DNA from: Saccharothrix obliqua
GTDB taxonomy: Bacteria; Actinomycetota; Actinomycetes; Mycobacteriales; Pseudonocardiaceae
Direction of reading: 5' to 3'
Assembly (NCBI RefSeq): GCF_019375475.1
Contig: NZ_JAHXGQ010000002.1
Location: 1-64,000 of the forward strand
Length of the DNA: 64,000 nucleotides
In this document: positions 19,430 to 28,479 of the stretch, in pieces
Layout of the letters: every line of letters starts with the position of its first letter
How positions within the stretch are numbered: position 1 is the first letter of the stretch
The notes under the pieces: generated by a model
Told to the model about the DNA's origin: nothing
Database searches by the model: none
Seen by the model: only the letters and a program-made list of their open reading frames with translations
Position numbers and translations under genes: made by a program

Positions 19430-20602
19430 TCAGAGGAAGGGCGTCTCCGGGTCGAGCCCGAGCAGCACGCGGCCCTGCACCTCCAGGTTGGTGCTCGCGA
19501 GCAGCAGCGCGTGCTGCGAGAAGCCCTCGATGTCGCGGAAGAACCGCTGCATCGGCACGGACTTCTGGAGCACGGACGCGCCGGACGCGCCGTACAGGAT
19601 CTCCACGGCCTCCTTGGCGAGCTGGATCGCGAACGCGGTCTCACCCCGGAGCACGGCCCGCTCCTCCGGCGTCAGCTCGCCGCCCTCGTCGGCGCGGCCC
19701 TGGAGCAGCCGCCACCAGCCCTCGGCGAGGCCCTCCGCCGCGGCGATCTTGTTGGCGGCGGTGGCGACCTGGACCTGGGTCAGCGGGTGCTGCCGCTGGT
19801 CGGTCCAGGACGTGTAGGTGATGGGGCGGCCCGGGATGCGCTTGAGGAACAGGTCCAGCGCGCCCCGCGCGATGCCGACGCACGCCATGGCGCACTCGGT
19901 GAACACCACCGGGAACAGGCCGTAGCGGCGGCTCGGGTCCAGGTGCGCGCGGCCCGGCGTGGTGTCGGTCAACGCGTGCTCGAACGTGACCACGCGGTGC
20001 GCGGGCACGAACACGTCGTCCAAAGTGGACGAAGCGCTGCCGGTTCCCGCGGCGGCGAAGGTGTCCCAGTCGTCCGCGATGGTGAACTCGCTCATCGGGA
20101 CGAGGGCCATGACCTCCTCCTCGGTGCCGTCGGCGTGGTGCAGGACGGACGCCGCCATGTTCCAGTCCGCGCCCCGGCAGCCGGAGTTGAACCGCCACGT
20201 GCCGCTGAGCCGGTAGCCGCCGTCGACGGGGGTCAGCACACCGGACGGCGTGAAGCCGCCGGAGATGCGCGCCGACGGGCCGGCGCCGAACACCTCGTCC
20301 TGCGCCTGGTCGGGGAACAACGTCACCAGCCACGTGTTGGACACCCACACCATCGTGACCCAGCCCGTCGAGCCGCAGCCCGACGCGACCTCGGCGACCA
20401 GCTTCGCGGCCTCGCCCAGCGGCAGGTCCAGACCGCCGTACCGCTTCGGCGCGGCGGCACGCAGCACACCGGACTTCTCCAGCAGCCGCACGTTCTCGTC
20501 GACGATCCACCGCTGGTCCTCGGACGCCCGCCCGTTCTCCCGCAGGGTCGGCACGATGTCGCGCGCGGCCTCCAGCACGGCGGTGAACTCGCTCGTGGTC
20601 AT
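19430..20602 (-). CDS. Acyl-CoA dehydrogenase-fold (group D) flavin monooxygenase
   Basis: 390 residues in the acyl-CoA dehydrogenase fold, but closer in motif style to the HpaB/HsaA/ActVA-ORF5 oxygenase branch: KRYGGLDLPL, GCGSTGWVTM and LSGTWRFNSGC, followed by a helical bundle with FFRDIEGFSQHALLLAS. Such proteins hydroxylate substrates with reduced flavin supplied by a separate reductase, and the cluster encodes an HpaC-type reductase at 15585. A true acyl-CoA dehydrogenase role cannot be excluded. Its ATG overlaps the GMC gene stop by four bases; it is the last gene of a four-gene leftward operon. Confidence 0.88.
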   Translation of the reverse strand: MTTSEFTAVLEAARDIVPTLRENGRASEDQRWIVDENVRLLEKSGVLRAAAPKRYGGLDLPLGEAAKLVAEVASGCGSTGWVTMVWVSNTWLVTLFPDQAQDEVFGAGPSARISGGFTPSGVLTPVDGGYRLSGTWRFNSGCRGADWNMAASVLHHADGTEEEVMALVPMSEFTIADDWDTFAAAGTGSASSTLDDVFVPAHRVVTFEHALTDTTPGRAHLDPSRRYGLFPVVFTECAMACVGIARGALDLFLKRIPGRPITYTSWTDQRQHPLTQVQVATAANKIAAAEGLAEGWWRLLQGRADEGGELTPEERAVLRGETAFAIQLAKEAVEILYGASGASVLQKSVPMQRFFRDIEGFSQHALLLASTNLEVQGRVLLGLDPETPFL

Positions 20603-22146
20603 TGCTCCTCCTGGATCAGTTCTGCTCCGCGCTCGCCGATGGCCACGGCGTGCGCGTGCGTGTGACCGCGGGGGACGTGGGGGATCACCGAGGCGTCGAC
20701 CACCCGCAGTCCTTCGACGCCCCGGACTTTCAACCGCGGGTCGACCGCGGCGTCCGGCCCGCGGCCCACCCGGCAGGTGCCGACGGGGTGGAACACGGTC
20801 TCCGCGTGGGACCGGACGAACCCGCCCAGCCCCTCGTCGTCCGCCGGCCACGGTTCGAGCGGGCCGGACACCGCCGACCGCAGCGCCGGCGCGGCCACGA
20901 CCTCCTCCGCGAACCGCACACCGCGCACCAGCGCGGCGACGTCCGCCGGGTCGGCCAGGTAGCCGGGGTCGAGCCGCGGCGGCGTCGCCGGGTCGGCGTC
21001 CACCAGGTCGACCCGGCCCCGGCTGCGTGGTTGCAGCAGCACCACGCCGAGCGTGCGGCCCGGCAGCGGCGCGCCGTCCGCGCCGAACAACGCGGGCACC
21101 CAGATCAGCTCCAGGTCCGGCGGCCCGGCGCCGCCGTCGGCGCGGAAGAACGCCACCGCCTCCGCGAGGTTCGAGCTGAACGGCCCGGTGCGGTCCCGCT
21201 CGTACGCGTGCCGCGCGGCGGGACCGAGGTCGGTGAACCGGGTGGCGGGTTCGGCGGCACGCAGCGGCAGGTCCACCACGAGGTGGTCGTGCAGCCCCGC
21301 GCCGACCGCGGGCAGCGCGACGCGTGGTTCGACGCCCGCGGCGGCCAGCCGGTCCGGGTCGCCGATCCCGGACAGCATCAGCAGGTGCGGCGACCCGACC
21401 GCGCCCGCGCACAGCACGACCTCGCGGCGCGCGGTGAGCACGCCGTCGGCGAGCCGCACACCCGTGGCGCGGTTGCCGGACAGGACGACCCGGTGCACCC
21501 GCGTGCCGGTGATCACGGTCAGGTTCGGCCGGTCCAGCGCCGGGCGCAGGTAGCCGTCCGCCGCGCTCCACCGCCGCCCGTCGAGCTGGGTGAGCGGCGT
21601 CAGGGTCGCGCCCGCGTCCGGCGAGCCGCCCAGGCCGCCCGCCACCGGCTTGAGCCCGACCTCCGCGCACGCCTCGACGAACGCGTGGGAACTCGGGTCC
21701 GGGTCGCGTGGCGGCGAGATCCACAGCGGGCCCGCGTCGCCGTGCGTCCACCCGTCCGCCGGGTCGCCCGCCCAGCGCTCGACCCGCCGGAAGTACGGGC
21801 CGAACCGCTCGGACGTCCACAGCGGACCCGCGTCCCAGGTGTCGACGTCGCCGACCGGGCCGGGCACCCACATCTGGAAGTTGATCGTGGAGGAGCCGCC
21901 CAGCGCCCGGCCGCGCGGCCACGTCACCGACCGGCCCGCGAGCCCGTCCTGCGGCGTGGTCGCCAGGTCCCAGTCCAGTTCGCCGCCGAACAGCTCGGCG
22001 GTGGCGAGCGGTACCGCGACGTCCGGGTGGTCGTCCGCGCCGCCCGCCTCGACCAGGGCGACGCGCACCGACGGGTCCTCCGACAGGCGGGCGGCGACCA
22101 CGCAGCCCGCCGAGCCGGCGCCGACCACGACGTAGTCGAATTCCAT
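20599..22146 (-). CDS. GMC family FAD-dependent oxidoreductase
   Basis: 515 residues, glucose-methanol-choline family. ADP-binding motif VVVGAGSAGCVVAARLSE at the N-terminus, GMC signatures near GRALGGSSTINFQMW and AGAVGSPHLLMLSGIG, and the catalytic His in FHPVGTCRVG. The second active-site segment reads GHTHAHAVAIGERGA, where many family members have GNTNAPTIMIAEKAA, so the usual Asn is replaced by His. No signal peptide. Likely oxidises an alcohol or activated C-H of the polyketide. ATG overlaps the P450 stop (ATGA). Confidence 0.93.
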   Translation of the reverse strand: MEFDYVVVGAGSAGCVVAARLSEDPSVRVALVEAGGADDHPDVAVPLATAELFGGELDWDLATTPQDGLAGRSVTWPRGRALGGSSTINFQMWVPGPVGDVDTWDAGPLWTSERFGPYFRRVERWAGDPADGWTHGDAGPLWISPPRDPDPSSHAFVEACAEVGLKPVAGGLGGSPDAGATLTPLTQLDGRRWSAADGYLRPALDRPNLTVITGTRVHRVVLSGNRATGVRLADGVLTARREVVLCAGAVGSPHLLMLSGIGDPDRLAAAGVEPRVALPAVGAGLHDHLVVDLPLRAAEPATRFTDLGPAARHAYERDRTGPFSSNLAEAVAFFRADGGAGPPDLELIWVPALFGADGAPLPGRTLGVVLLQPRSRGRVDLVDADPATPPRLDPGYLADPADVAALVRGVRFAEEVVAAPALRSAVSGPLEPWPADDEGLGGFVRSHAETVFHPVGTCRVGRGPDAAVDPRLKVRGVEGLRVVDASVIPHVPRGHTHAHAVAIGERGAELIQEEQ

Positions 22147-23378
22147 CAGCCCAACCTCACCGGCAGGCGCGCGTGGCCGTTGGAGATGAACGAGCCCAGC
22201 GGGCGCAGCTCCTCCGGCGGCACGGCCGCGGTCATGCGCGGGAACCGCGTGAACAACGCGGGCAGGCCGATCGCGGCCTCCAGCCGGGCCAGCGGAGCAC
22301 CGAGGCAGTGGTGCGCGCCGTGCCCGAAGGCCACGTGCTCGCGCCGCGTCACGCGGTCCGGGTCGAACCGGTCGGCGTCCGCGCCGTGCACCGCCGGGTC
22401 CCGCCCGGCCGCGCCGAACGCGATGACGATCGGCTCGCCACGCGCGATGACCACGTCGCCGAGGTCGATGTCCTCCACCGCGTACCGCATGGGCAGGTTG
22501 GCGAACGGCGCCTCCAGCCGCAGCGACTCCTCGACCACGTCCTCCCACGGCAGCTCGCCGGAGACGACCCGCGCGCGGTGCCCGGGGTGGGCGAGCAGCA
22601 GCGTGATCGTCTGGTCGAGCAGGTTCACCGTGGTCTCGTGGCCCGCGGTGAACATCAGCAGCACGGTGTCGACCAGCTCGATCTCGGACAACGCGTCGCC
22701 GTCGTCCGCGCGGGCCTGGATGAGGCCGGTGGTGACGTCGTCGCCGGGCCGCGTGCGCTTGATCGCGACCAGCTCGTGCAGCAGCCGGTACAGCTCCTCG
22801 CCGTTGCGCCGCGCCTGTTCCGCCGACACGGCGGTGTCCATGATCGCGTGCACGCCGTGCAGCAGGTCGTCGCGGATCTCGCCGGGTATGCCCAGCAGCT
22901 CCGAGATGACCTCCACCGGCAGCGGGTAGGCGAACTCGGCCCGCAGGTCCACCACCGCGCCGGCCGGGTGCTCGGCGAGCCGGTCCAGCAGCTGCTCGGT
23001 GACGGCCACGACGCGGGGTCGCATGGCGGCCGTGCGGCGGGCCGTGAACGCCTTGGCCACCAGCTTGCGCAGCCGGGTGTGCTCCGCGCCGTAGGCGGTG
23101 ATCATGTTCCGGTCGGCGACCCACACGGCCAGCGGCCACGTGCGCGCCAGCTCGCTGTCGCCGCCTCCCCACGCGGGCCAGTGCCGGTAGGTGTCGCGCG
23201 ACACCCGCGGGTCGGTGAGCAACTGCTTCACCAGCCCCTGGTCGGTCACCCACCAGGCGAGCACGCCGTCCGGCAGCGCCACCTTCGCGGCCCGACCCAG
23301 CGCACGCAGGCGCGCGCCCTCGCCGTGGATGTCACGGCCCTCGATGTCGATGACGGGTGGACTGATCTGGTGCGTCAC
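22146..23378 (-). CDS. Cytochrome P450
   Basis: 410 residues, soluble actinobacterial class I P450. I-helix TAGHETT near residue 243, ExxR in EESLR near 281, and the heme-ligand loop FGHGAHHCLGAPLARLE near 351. It needs a ferredoxin and reductase, neither of which is in the window. It lies 27 bp after the second aminotransferase and is coupled to the GMC gene. Expected function is hydroxylation or epoxidation of the chain or of the cyclised product. Confidence 0.97.
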   Translation of the reverse strand: MTHQISPPVIDIEGRDIHGEGARLRALGRAAKVALPDGVLAWWVTDQGLVKQLLTDPRVSRDTYRHWPAWGGGDSELARTWPLAVWVADRNMITAYGAEHTRLRKLVAKAFTARRTAAMRPRVVAVTEQLLDRLAEHPAGAVVDLRAEFAYPLPVEVISELLGIPGEIRDDLLHGVHAIMDTAVSAEQARRNGEELYRLLHELVAIKRTRPGDDVTTGLIQARADDGDALSEIELVDTVLLMFTAGHETTVNLLDQTITLLLAHPGHRARVVSGELPWEDVVEESLRLEAPFANLPMRYAVEDIDLGDVVIARGEPIVIAFGAAGRDPAVHGADADRFDPDRVTRREHVAFGHGAHHCLGAPLARLEAAIGLPALFTRFPRMTAAVPPEELRPLGSFISNGHARLPVRLG

Positions 23379-23405
23379 AGCGGAACTCCTCAGCCGGGTG
23401 CGCCG

Positions 23406-24965
23406 TCAGCGGGCGAGCTTCGCCGAGTCCTGGTCGCGCACGACCTGCGCCACGTCGCGCAGCGCCGCCGCGAACGCGTCGATCTGCTCGTCGGTGATGA
23501 AGATCGACGGCTCGAACCGCAGCGTGTTCGGGTTGGACGCGGTGGAGAAGATGCGGATGCGCTTCTCGTGCAACAGGTATCCGGCCAGCGCGAAGGCGAA
23601 CACGTGGTGCTCGGACCACTCGCGGAACAGCTCGTCGGCCGAACCGCTCTGGTCGTGGAACTGCACGCCGAGCATCAGGCCCTGGCCACGCACCTCCAGC
23701 AGCACGTCCGGGAACTCCGCGACCACGGCCTCGATGGCGGACCTGGCCCGCGCGCCGCGCTCGGCCGCGCGGCGGTAGGCGGCGCCGTCGTCGGCCTCCA
23801 GCATCTCCAGCACCTTCAGCGCGACCCGGCTGGAGAAGCCGTCCTTGCCGAACGTGGAGGTGTGCAGCAGCTCGAACTCCTTGCGGTACCGGCTTTCCCG
23901 GACCAGCACGACACCGGTCTTCACGATGCCGCCGCCCAGGCTCTTGGCCAGCACGACGTAGTCGGGGCGCAGTCCGGAGTGCACCGAGGCGAGGAAGCTG
24001 CCCGACCGGCCCATGCCGCTCTGGATCTCGTCGGCGACCAGCGGCACGCCCACCGCGTCGCACACCTCGCGCAGCTTGCGCGCGGTGTCGGCGGTCAGCG
24101 GCTTGATGCCCGCCTCGCCCATGATCGGCTCGGCGAAGAACGCCGCGAACACCGGGAAGTCGCGCTCCACCAGCTCCACCGCGCCGGCCCGCACCTCGAC
24201 GTCGAGCAGCGCGACCCGCTCCTCCTCCACGATCTTCGCCGCGAGGTCGACCCGGTCGGCGGGCACGAACCGCGCCTGCGCGGCCAGCGCCTTGAACGGC
24301 GTGCGGAAGTCGGCGTTGTAGGTGAGCTGGATGCTGCTGACGAGCTTGCCGTGGAAACCGCCCTCCAGGGCGAGGAACAGCGGCTGCCGCGCGGCGGTCA
24401 CCGCGTTGCGGCGGCGCACCTCCTCGGCGAGCGCGTCGAACGTGTCGACGCCCAGCGCCGCCAGCGCGGCGGCGGACGGCGCGGCGCCGCCCGCGACCGC
24501 CTCGGCCGCCGTCGCGAGGTTCGCCTCGATGCCGTCGAGGAGTTCCGCGACCTTCATGCCGCGGTCCATCTCGGCGTGCTTGATCGCGATCTCCACGGCC
24601 TCCGCGCCGGAGTTGCCGAACAACCCGTAGAACTTCTCCTCGGTGCCCAGCTCCCGCCGCAGGATCCGGTTGAGGGCGGCGGCGACGTCGATGCCGAACG
24701 AGTAGCCGGAGAACTGCGCGTGCACCGGCACCTGCTCGTCCAGCAGCTGCTTGGCGTGCGCGACGATCTCCGGGTTGTGGTGCCCGAGGATCAGCGAGCC
24801 GAACCCGCTGGCGAGGTCGAGCACGCCGATCTCGCCGCCCGCGCCGTCGTCGTGGTAGAGCGTGTCGCCCTCGGCGCGGACGTACTTCACGGCCAGCCCG
24901 AACCCGTCCAGCAGCTCGATCAGGTGGGAGTCCGCGAATTCGGGCGCACCAGGAGAAAGACTCAT
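23406..24965 (-). CDS. Class III PLP-dependent aminotransferase (second of two)
   Basis: 519 residues. Fold-type I motifs: GNSGAEAVEIAIKHAEMDRG, DEIQSGMGRSG and Schiff-base Lys341 in VLAKSLGGG. It is a clear paralogue of the 12409 enzyme, with shared strings such as PVHAQFS, KALAAQARFV and LRFEPSI. The insertion between AEMDRG and GFHGKL is about 25 residues longer than in that paralogue. ATG 24965 is chosen for the GAGG 5 bases upstream; the frame is open further but with no family sequence. First gene of the operon with P450, GMC oxidoreductase and monooxygenase. Confidence 0.9.
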   Translation of the reverse strand: MSLSPGAPEFADSHLIELLDGFGLAVKYVRAEGDTLYHDDGAGGEIGVLDLASGFGSLILGHHNPEIVAHAKQLLDEQVPVHAQFSGYSFGIDVAAALNRILRRELGTEEKFYGLFGNSGAEAVEIAIKHAEMDRGMKVAELLDGIEANLATAAEAVAGGAAPSAAALAALGVDTFDALAEEVRRRNAVTAARQPLFLALEGGFHGKLVSSIQLTYNADFRTPFKALAAQARFVPADRVDLAAKIVEEERVALLDVEVRAGAVELVERDFPVFAAFFAEPIMGEAGIKPLTADTARKLREVCDAVGVPLVADEIQSGMGRSGSFLASVHSGLRPDYVVLAKSLGGGIVKTGVVLVRESRYRKEFELLHTSTFGKDGFSSRVALKVLEMLEADDGAAYRRAAERGARARSAIEAVVAEFPDVLLEVRGQGLMLGVQFHDQSGSADELFREWSEHHVFAFALAGYLLHEKRIRIFSTASNPNTLRFEPSIFITDEQIDAFAAALRDVAQVVRDQDSAKLAR

Positions 24966-25163
24966 GAGGTCCTCGACTTCCGTACGGCGGGAAATCGCGC
25001 TCCGGGGTTTCGGCGCGCTGGGTGCAGATATATCCCAGGGCACCCTCCGCCGTGGTCATCGGCGGTTCACGGGCACGCCGAAGAATGGCCGGTGAGCGAC
25101 CGATTACCGATCAGTGGAAATGCGCGGGAAAAGCCTCGTCCGGTTGCGGCGGGTAACTCGCGG
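24966..25163. promoter_or_regulatory. Promoter region of the second aminotransferase operon
   Basis: No gene. On the minus strand GATATATC at 25027-25034 is the only AT-rich block and a plausible -10 about 60 bases ahead of the ATG. No SARP-type repeats comparable to those at 17830 or 28409 were found, so this operon may be controlled differently. Confidence 0.4.
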
Positions 25164-28100
25164 TCACCGTTCGGTGAGCGCGTGGGCGCGTACCGGGTCG
25201 AGCGCGCGGCCCCGCGTGAAGTGCGCCTCGTACGCGTCGCCGAGCGCGGACCGCAGCACCGCCCCGATCCGCTCCACGTCGCCGCGCTCGGCGGGCGGCA
25301 GCGGCGCGCCGACCGCCTCCCGCGCGGCGGTCGCCGCGCCCAGCAGCCGCGCCGCCTCGGTCGACCGGCCCGCGATGGCCAGCGCGCCCGCCAACCCCTC
25401 CAGCGCGAGCGCCACGGACCGCGGGTCGCCGGTGGCCTTCGCCGCCGCGTAACCCTCCTGGTGCAGGGCGAGCGCGGTCTCGGCGTCACCGCGCTGCTCG
25501 GCGACGAAACCCAGCTCGGCCAGGATCAACGCCTCGCCCGCGTCGCCGTCGAGCTGGCGGCACCAGTCGAGCCAGCGCCGCAGGTGCGCCTCCGCCGCGT
25601 CGAGCCTGCCCTGCCGCCGCGCGCCGAGCCCCAAGCCGACCTCGGCGAACTGCTCGCCGAACGTGAAGCTCTGCTCCGCGGCCAACCGCATGGCGCGCTC
25701 GTGCAGCTCGCGGGCCTGGCCGTGGTCGCCGTCCAGCAACGCGATGCGGGCCAGCCCGGACAGCTTCGTGGACACCTCCGACCACAGGCCGAGCGTCTCG
25801 GCGATGCGCAACCCGTCGCGGTGCAACCGCACCGCGTGCTCGTAGTCGCCACGCACCTCGGCGAGCTGCGCGAGCGCGTCGGTCGCGAGGAGCCGGCCCC
25901 AGCCGTCGCCGACGTCCTGGAACAGGGCCGCGCTCTCCTCGCCGCACTGCCGCGTGGTGGCCAGGTCGCCACGCAGCACGGCCTGCGTGGCGAGCGCCGC
26001 CAGCGCCGCCGCCGTGCCCCACCGGTCGCCCAGCGCGCGGAACTCCGCCAGCGCCCGGTCGATGCGCTTCTCGCTGCTGTCCTGGTCGCCGAACCCGATC
26101 CGGGCGAAACCCAGGAACCAGCGCGCGGTGGCCCGCCCGACCGGTTCGGCGATCTCGTCGGCCAGCGCGTCGTAGTGCTCCAGCGGGTACCCCGCCTCGC
26201 CCGCGCGCAACTGGAAACCGGCCCGCCAGGCGAGGGCCTTCGCCCGCTCCGAGGGGTCCGCCTGGCCGGACACGTGCAGCGCCAGCGCGAACGAGCGGTT
26301 GGCCTCGCCGAGCCGCCCGCGCAGGAACCAGTACCAGGCCAGGCGGTTCACGATGCGCAACGCGAGGTCCGCGCGGCCCTGGCCCGCCGCCGTGTCCAGC
26401 GCGACCCGCAGGTTCGCCGCCTCCAGGTCCGTCAGCTCCAGCCAGCGCCGCTGGTCGGGACCACGCAGGTGGGACAACGCGCGGGCGGCGAACTCCGCGT
26501 GGTGCGCGGCGTGCCGGGCCCGCACCGCGTCCGCCTCGCCCGCCTCGCGCAACCGCTCCGCGCAGTACGCGGCCACCGACTCGGGCAGCCGGTACCGCCG
26601 CACGCCGCCCACGTCGGCGACACCCACCAGGCTGCGGTCCACCAGCCGCGCCACCAGGTCCAGCACGTCGGCGTGCGCCACGCCGCCACCCGCGCACACC
26701 TCCTCGGCCGCGTGCAGCGGGCACCCGCCGCTGAACACCGACAGCCGCCGCAACACCACCCGCTCGGGCTCGCCGAGCAGGTCCCAGCTCCAGTCGATCG
26801 CCGCGCGCAGCGTCTGCTGCCGGGCGGGCGCGCCGCGCTTGCCCTGGGTGAGCAGCGCGAACCGGTTCTCCAGGCGTGCGGCGACCTCGTGCACGCCCAG
26901 GGCGCGCACCCGGGTCGCGGCCAGCTCCAGCGCGAACGGGATGCCGTCCAGCCGGCGGCAGATCGAGCGCACCGCGTCGGCGGTCGAACCGTCCAGCGCG
27001 AAGTCCGGCGCGGCGGCGGTGGCGCGGGCGACGAACAGCTCCACCGCCGTGGACGGCCCGTCGTCGTCGGGCAGGGTCAGCGGCGGCACCGTCCACAGCC
27101 GCTCACCCGTGATGCCCAGCGGTTCCTGGCTGGTGGCCAGCACCCGCACGCCGGGCGCGGCCATCAGCAGCAGCTCCGCCACGTCCGCGACCCTGGCCAC
27201 CACGTGCTCGCAGTTGTCCAGCACCAGCAGCAGCTGCTTGGTGCGCAGCGCGTCCGCGAGCCGGGTCGCGAGCGACACCGGCTTCGCGCCGCTCACCTCG
27301 TCCCGCACGCCGAGCACGGTCGCCACCAGGTCCACCACGCCCGCCTCGGACTCCAGCGTCGCCAGCTCCGCGAGCCACACCCCGTCCGGGTGCTGGTCGG
27401 CGACCTCCGCCGCGGCGGCCAGCGCGAGCCGCGTCTTGCCGACGCCGCCGATGCCGTTCAACGTCACCAGCCTGCTCGCGTCCAGCAGCGCCCGCACCTG
27501 CCCGATCGCCGCGTCCCGCCCGATCAGCGGGGTCAGCGCGGCGGGCAGGTTGGTCAGCGGGCGGGCCGCCGTGGTGATCGGCGTCGGGGTCGGCGCGAGG
27601 TGCGGGTCGCGCTCCAAGATCGCCTGCCGCAACGCCACCAGCTCCGCGCTCGGCTCCAGCCCCAGCTGCTCGGCCAGCGCCACCCGCAGGCGGTCGAAAT
27701 CGGCCAGCGCCTCGCTCTGCCTGCCCGCGCCGTACAACGCACGCATGTGCGCGGCACGCAGCCGCTCCCGCAACGGGTGCCGGGCGAGCAGGTCGCCCAG
27801 CTCGCCCACCAGCAGCCGGTGCTCGCCCAGCCCGAGCATCACCTCGGCCCGGTCCTCCAGCGCGGTGAGCCGCTGCTCCTCCAGCCGCGCCACGACCGGG
27901 CGGGCGAACTCGGCGTCGGCGAAATCGGCCAGCGCCGGGCCGCGCCACAACGCCAGCGCGTCACCGAGCAGCGCCGCCCGCGCCCGCAGGTCCGCCGTGC
28001 CGTGGGACGCGGCGAGCAGCGCGGCGAACCGGCGCGCGTCCACGTCGTCGTCCCGCACGGCCAGCAGGTAACCCGGCGGGCGCGACACCACCAGCTCACC

Positions 28101-28343
28101 CGCGCCCGGTTCGGCGTCCTCCAGCGCCCGCCGCAGCTGCCACACCTTCGTGTGCAGCGCGCCGGTCGGGTTGCCCGGCGGCGAGTCGCCCCACAGGTCG
28201 TCCCCCAACCGGTCCGCCGAGACCGCCTCGCCCTCGTGCGCCAGCAGGTCCGCCAGCAGGGCGCGGGCCTTCGCGCCCGGCACCGGGACGACGCGGTCGT
28301 CCGCGGTCCAGACCGTGAGCGGACCCAGGATCCCGAAGCGCAC
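25164..28343 (-). CDS. AfsR-type regulator: SARP-NB-ARC-TPR
   Basis: 1059 residues from GTG 28343. Winged-helix DNA-binding domain first (VRFGILGPLTVW onward, to about 95), then a BTAD domain to about 245. The STAND ATPase has an intact Walker A GIGGVGKTRLALA and Walker B QLLLVLDNCEHV, with a TSQEPLGI sensor motif. Next come a winged-helix-like segment and a long TPR-rich C-terminus. This is the AfsR/RedD-like activator family with full signalling apparatus. Upstream in-frame sequence shows no similarity, and no ribosome-binding site precedes the GTG, so the message may be leaderless. Divergent from the imine reductase/MFS operon, sharing the region that carries a SARP box. Confidence 0.93.
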   Translation of the reverse strand: MRFGILGPLTVWTADDRVVPVPGAKARALLADLLAHEGEAVSADRLGDDLWGDSPPGNPTGALHTKVWQLRRALEDAEPGAGELVVSRPPGYLLAVRDDDVDARRFAALLAASHGTADLRARAALLGDALALWRGPALADFADAEFARPVVARLEEQRLTALEDRAEVMLGLGEHRLLVGELGDLLARHPLRERLRAAHMRALYGAGRQSEALADFDRLRVALAEQLGLEPSAELVALRQAILERDPHLAPTPTPITTAARPLTNLPAALTPLIGRDAAIGQVRALLDASRLVTLNGIGGVGKTRLALAAAAEVADQHPDGVWLAELATLESEAGVVDLVATVLGVRDEVSGAKPVSLATRLADALRTKQLLLVLDNCEHVVARVADVAELLLMAAPGVRVLATSQEPLGITGERLWTVPPLTLPDDDGPSTAVELFVARATAAAPDFALDGSTADAVRSICRRLDGIPFALELAATRVRALGVHEVAARLENRFALLTQGKRGAPARQQTLRAAIDWSWDLLGEPERVVLRRLSVFSGGCPLHAAEEVCAGGGVAHADVLDLVARLVDRSLVGVADVGGVRRYRLPESVAAYCAERLREAGEADAVRARHAAHHAEFAARALSHLRGPDQRRWLELTDLEAANLRVALDTAAGQGRADLALRIVNRLAWYWFLRGRLGEANRSFALALHVSGQADPSERAKALAWRAGFQLRAGEAGYPLEHYDALADEIAEPVGRATARWFLGFARIGFGDQDSSEKRIDRALAEFRALGDRWGTAAALAALATQAVLRGDLATTRQCGEESAALFQDVGDGWGRLLATDALAQLAEVRGDYEHAVRLHRDGLRIAETLGLWSEVSTKLSGLARIALLDGDHGQARELHERAMRLAAEQSFTFGEQFAEVGLGLGARRQGRLDAAEAHLRRWLDWCRQLDGDAGEALILAELGFVAEQRGDAETALALHQEGYAAAKATGDPRSVALALEGLAGALAIAGRSTEAARLLGAATAAREAVGAPLPPAERGDVERIGAVLRSALGDAYEAHFTRGRALDPVRAHALTER

Positions 28344-28408
28344 GACGCAACCATATCGCCTGGACAGGCACCCTGAGGGCGTTGGCGAGCCCTCCTCGGC
28401 GGTACACC

Positions 28409-28451
28409 GAGAGCGCGTCGAGAGCCGATCGGGAGCGTGCTCGGCGAGGGT
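28409..28451 (+). promoter_or_regulatory. SARP box upstream of the imine reductase-exporter operon
   Basis: Heptamers GAGAGCG (28409-28415), GAGAGCC (28420-28426) and GGGAGCG (28431-28437) follow an 11-bp period. The first 21 bases are identical, in matching orientation relative to transcription, to the box before the SDR gene. Eight bases downstream is GAGGGT (28446-28451), a weaker -10 candidate than that of the SDR promoter. The site also lies upstream of the divergent AfsR-type gene, so autoregulation is possible. Confidence 0.7.
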
Positions 28452-28479
28452 GTGGTGCGCAGTGCAGAGGAGGATGCGG

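Noticed and set aside
24966-25163. SARP box before the second aminotransferase operon
   Set aside because: A GAGCGCGAT string occurs near 24990, but it lies downstream of the likely -10 and is not repeated at 11-bp period.
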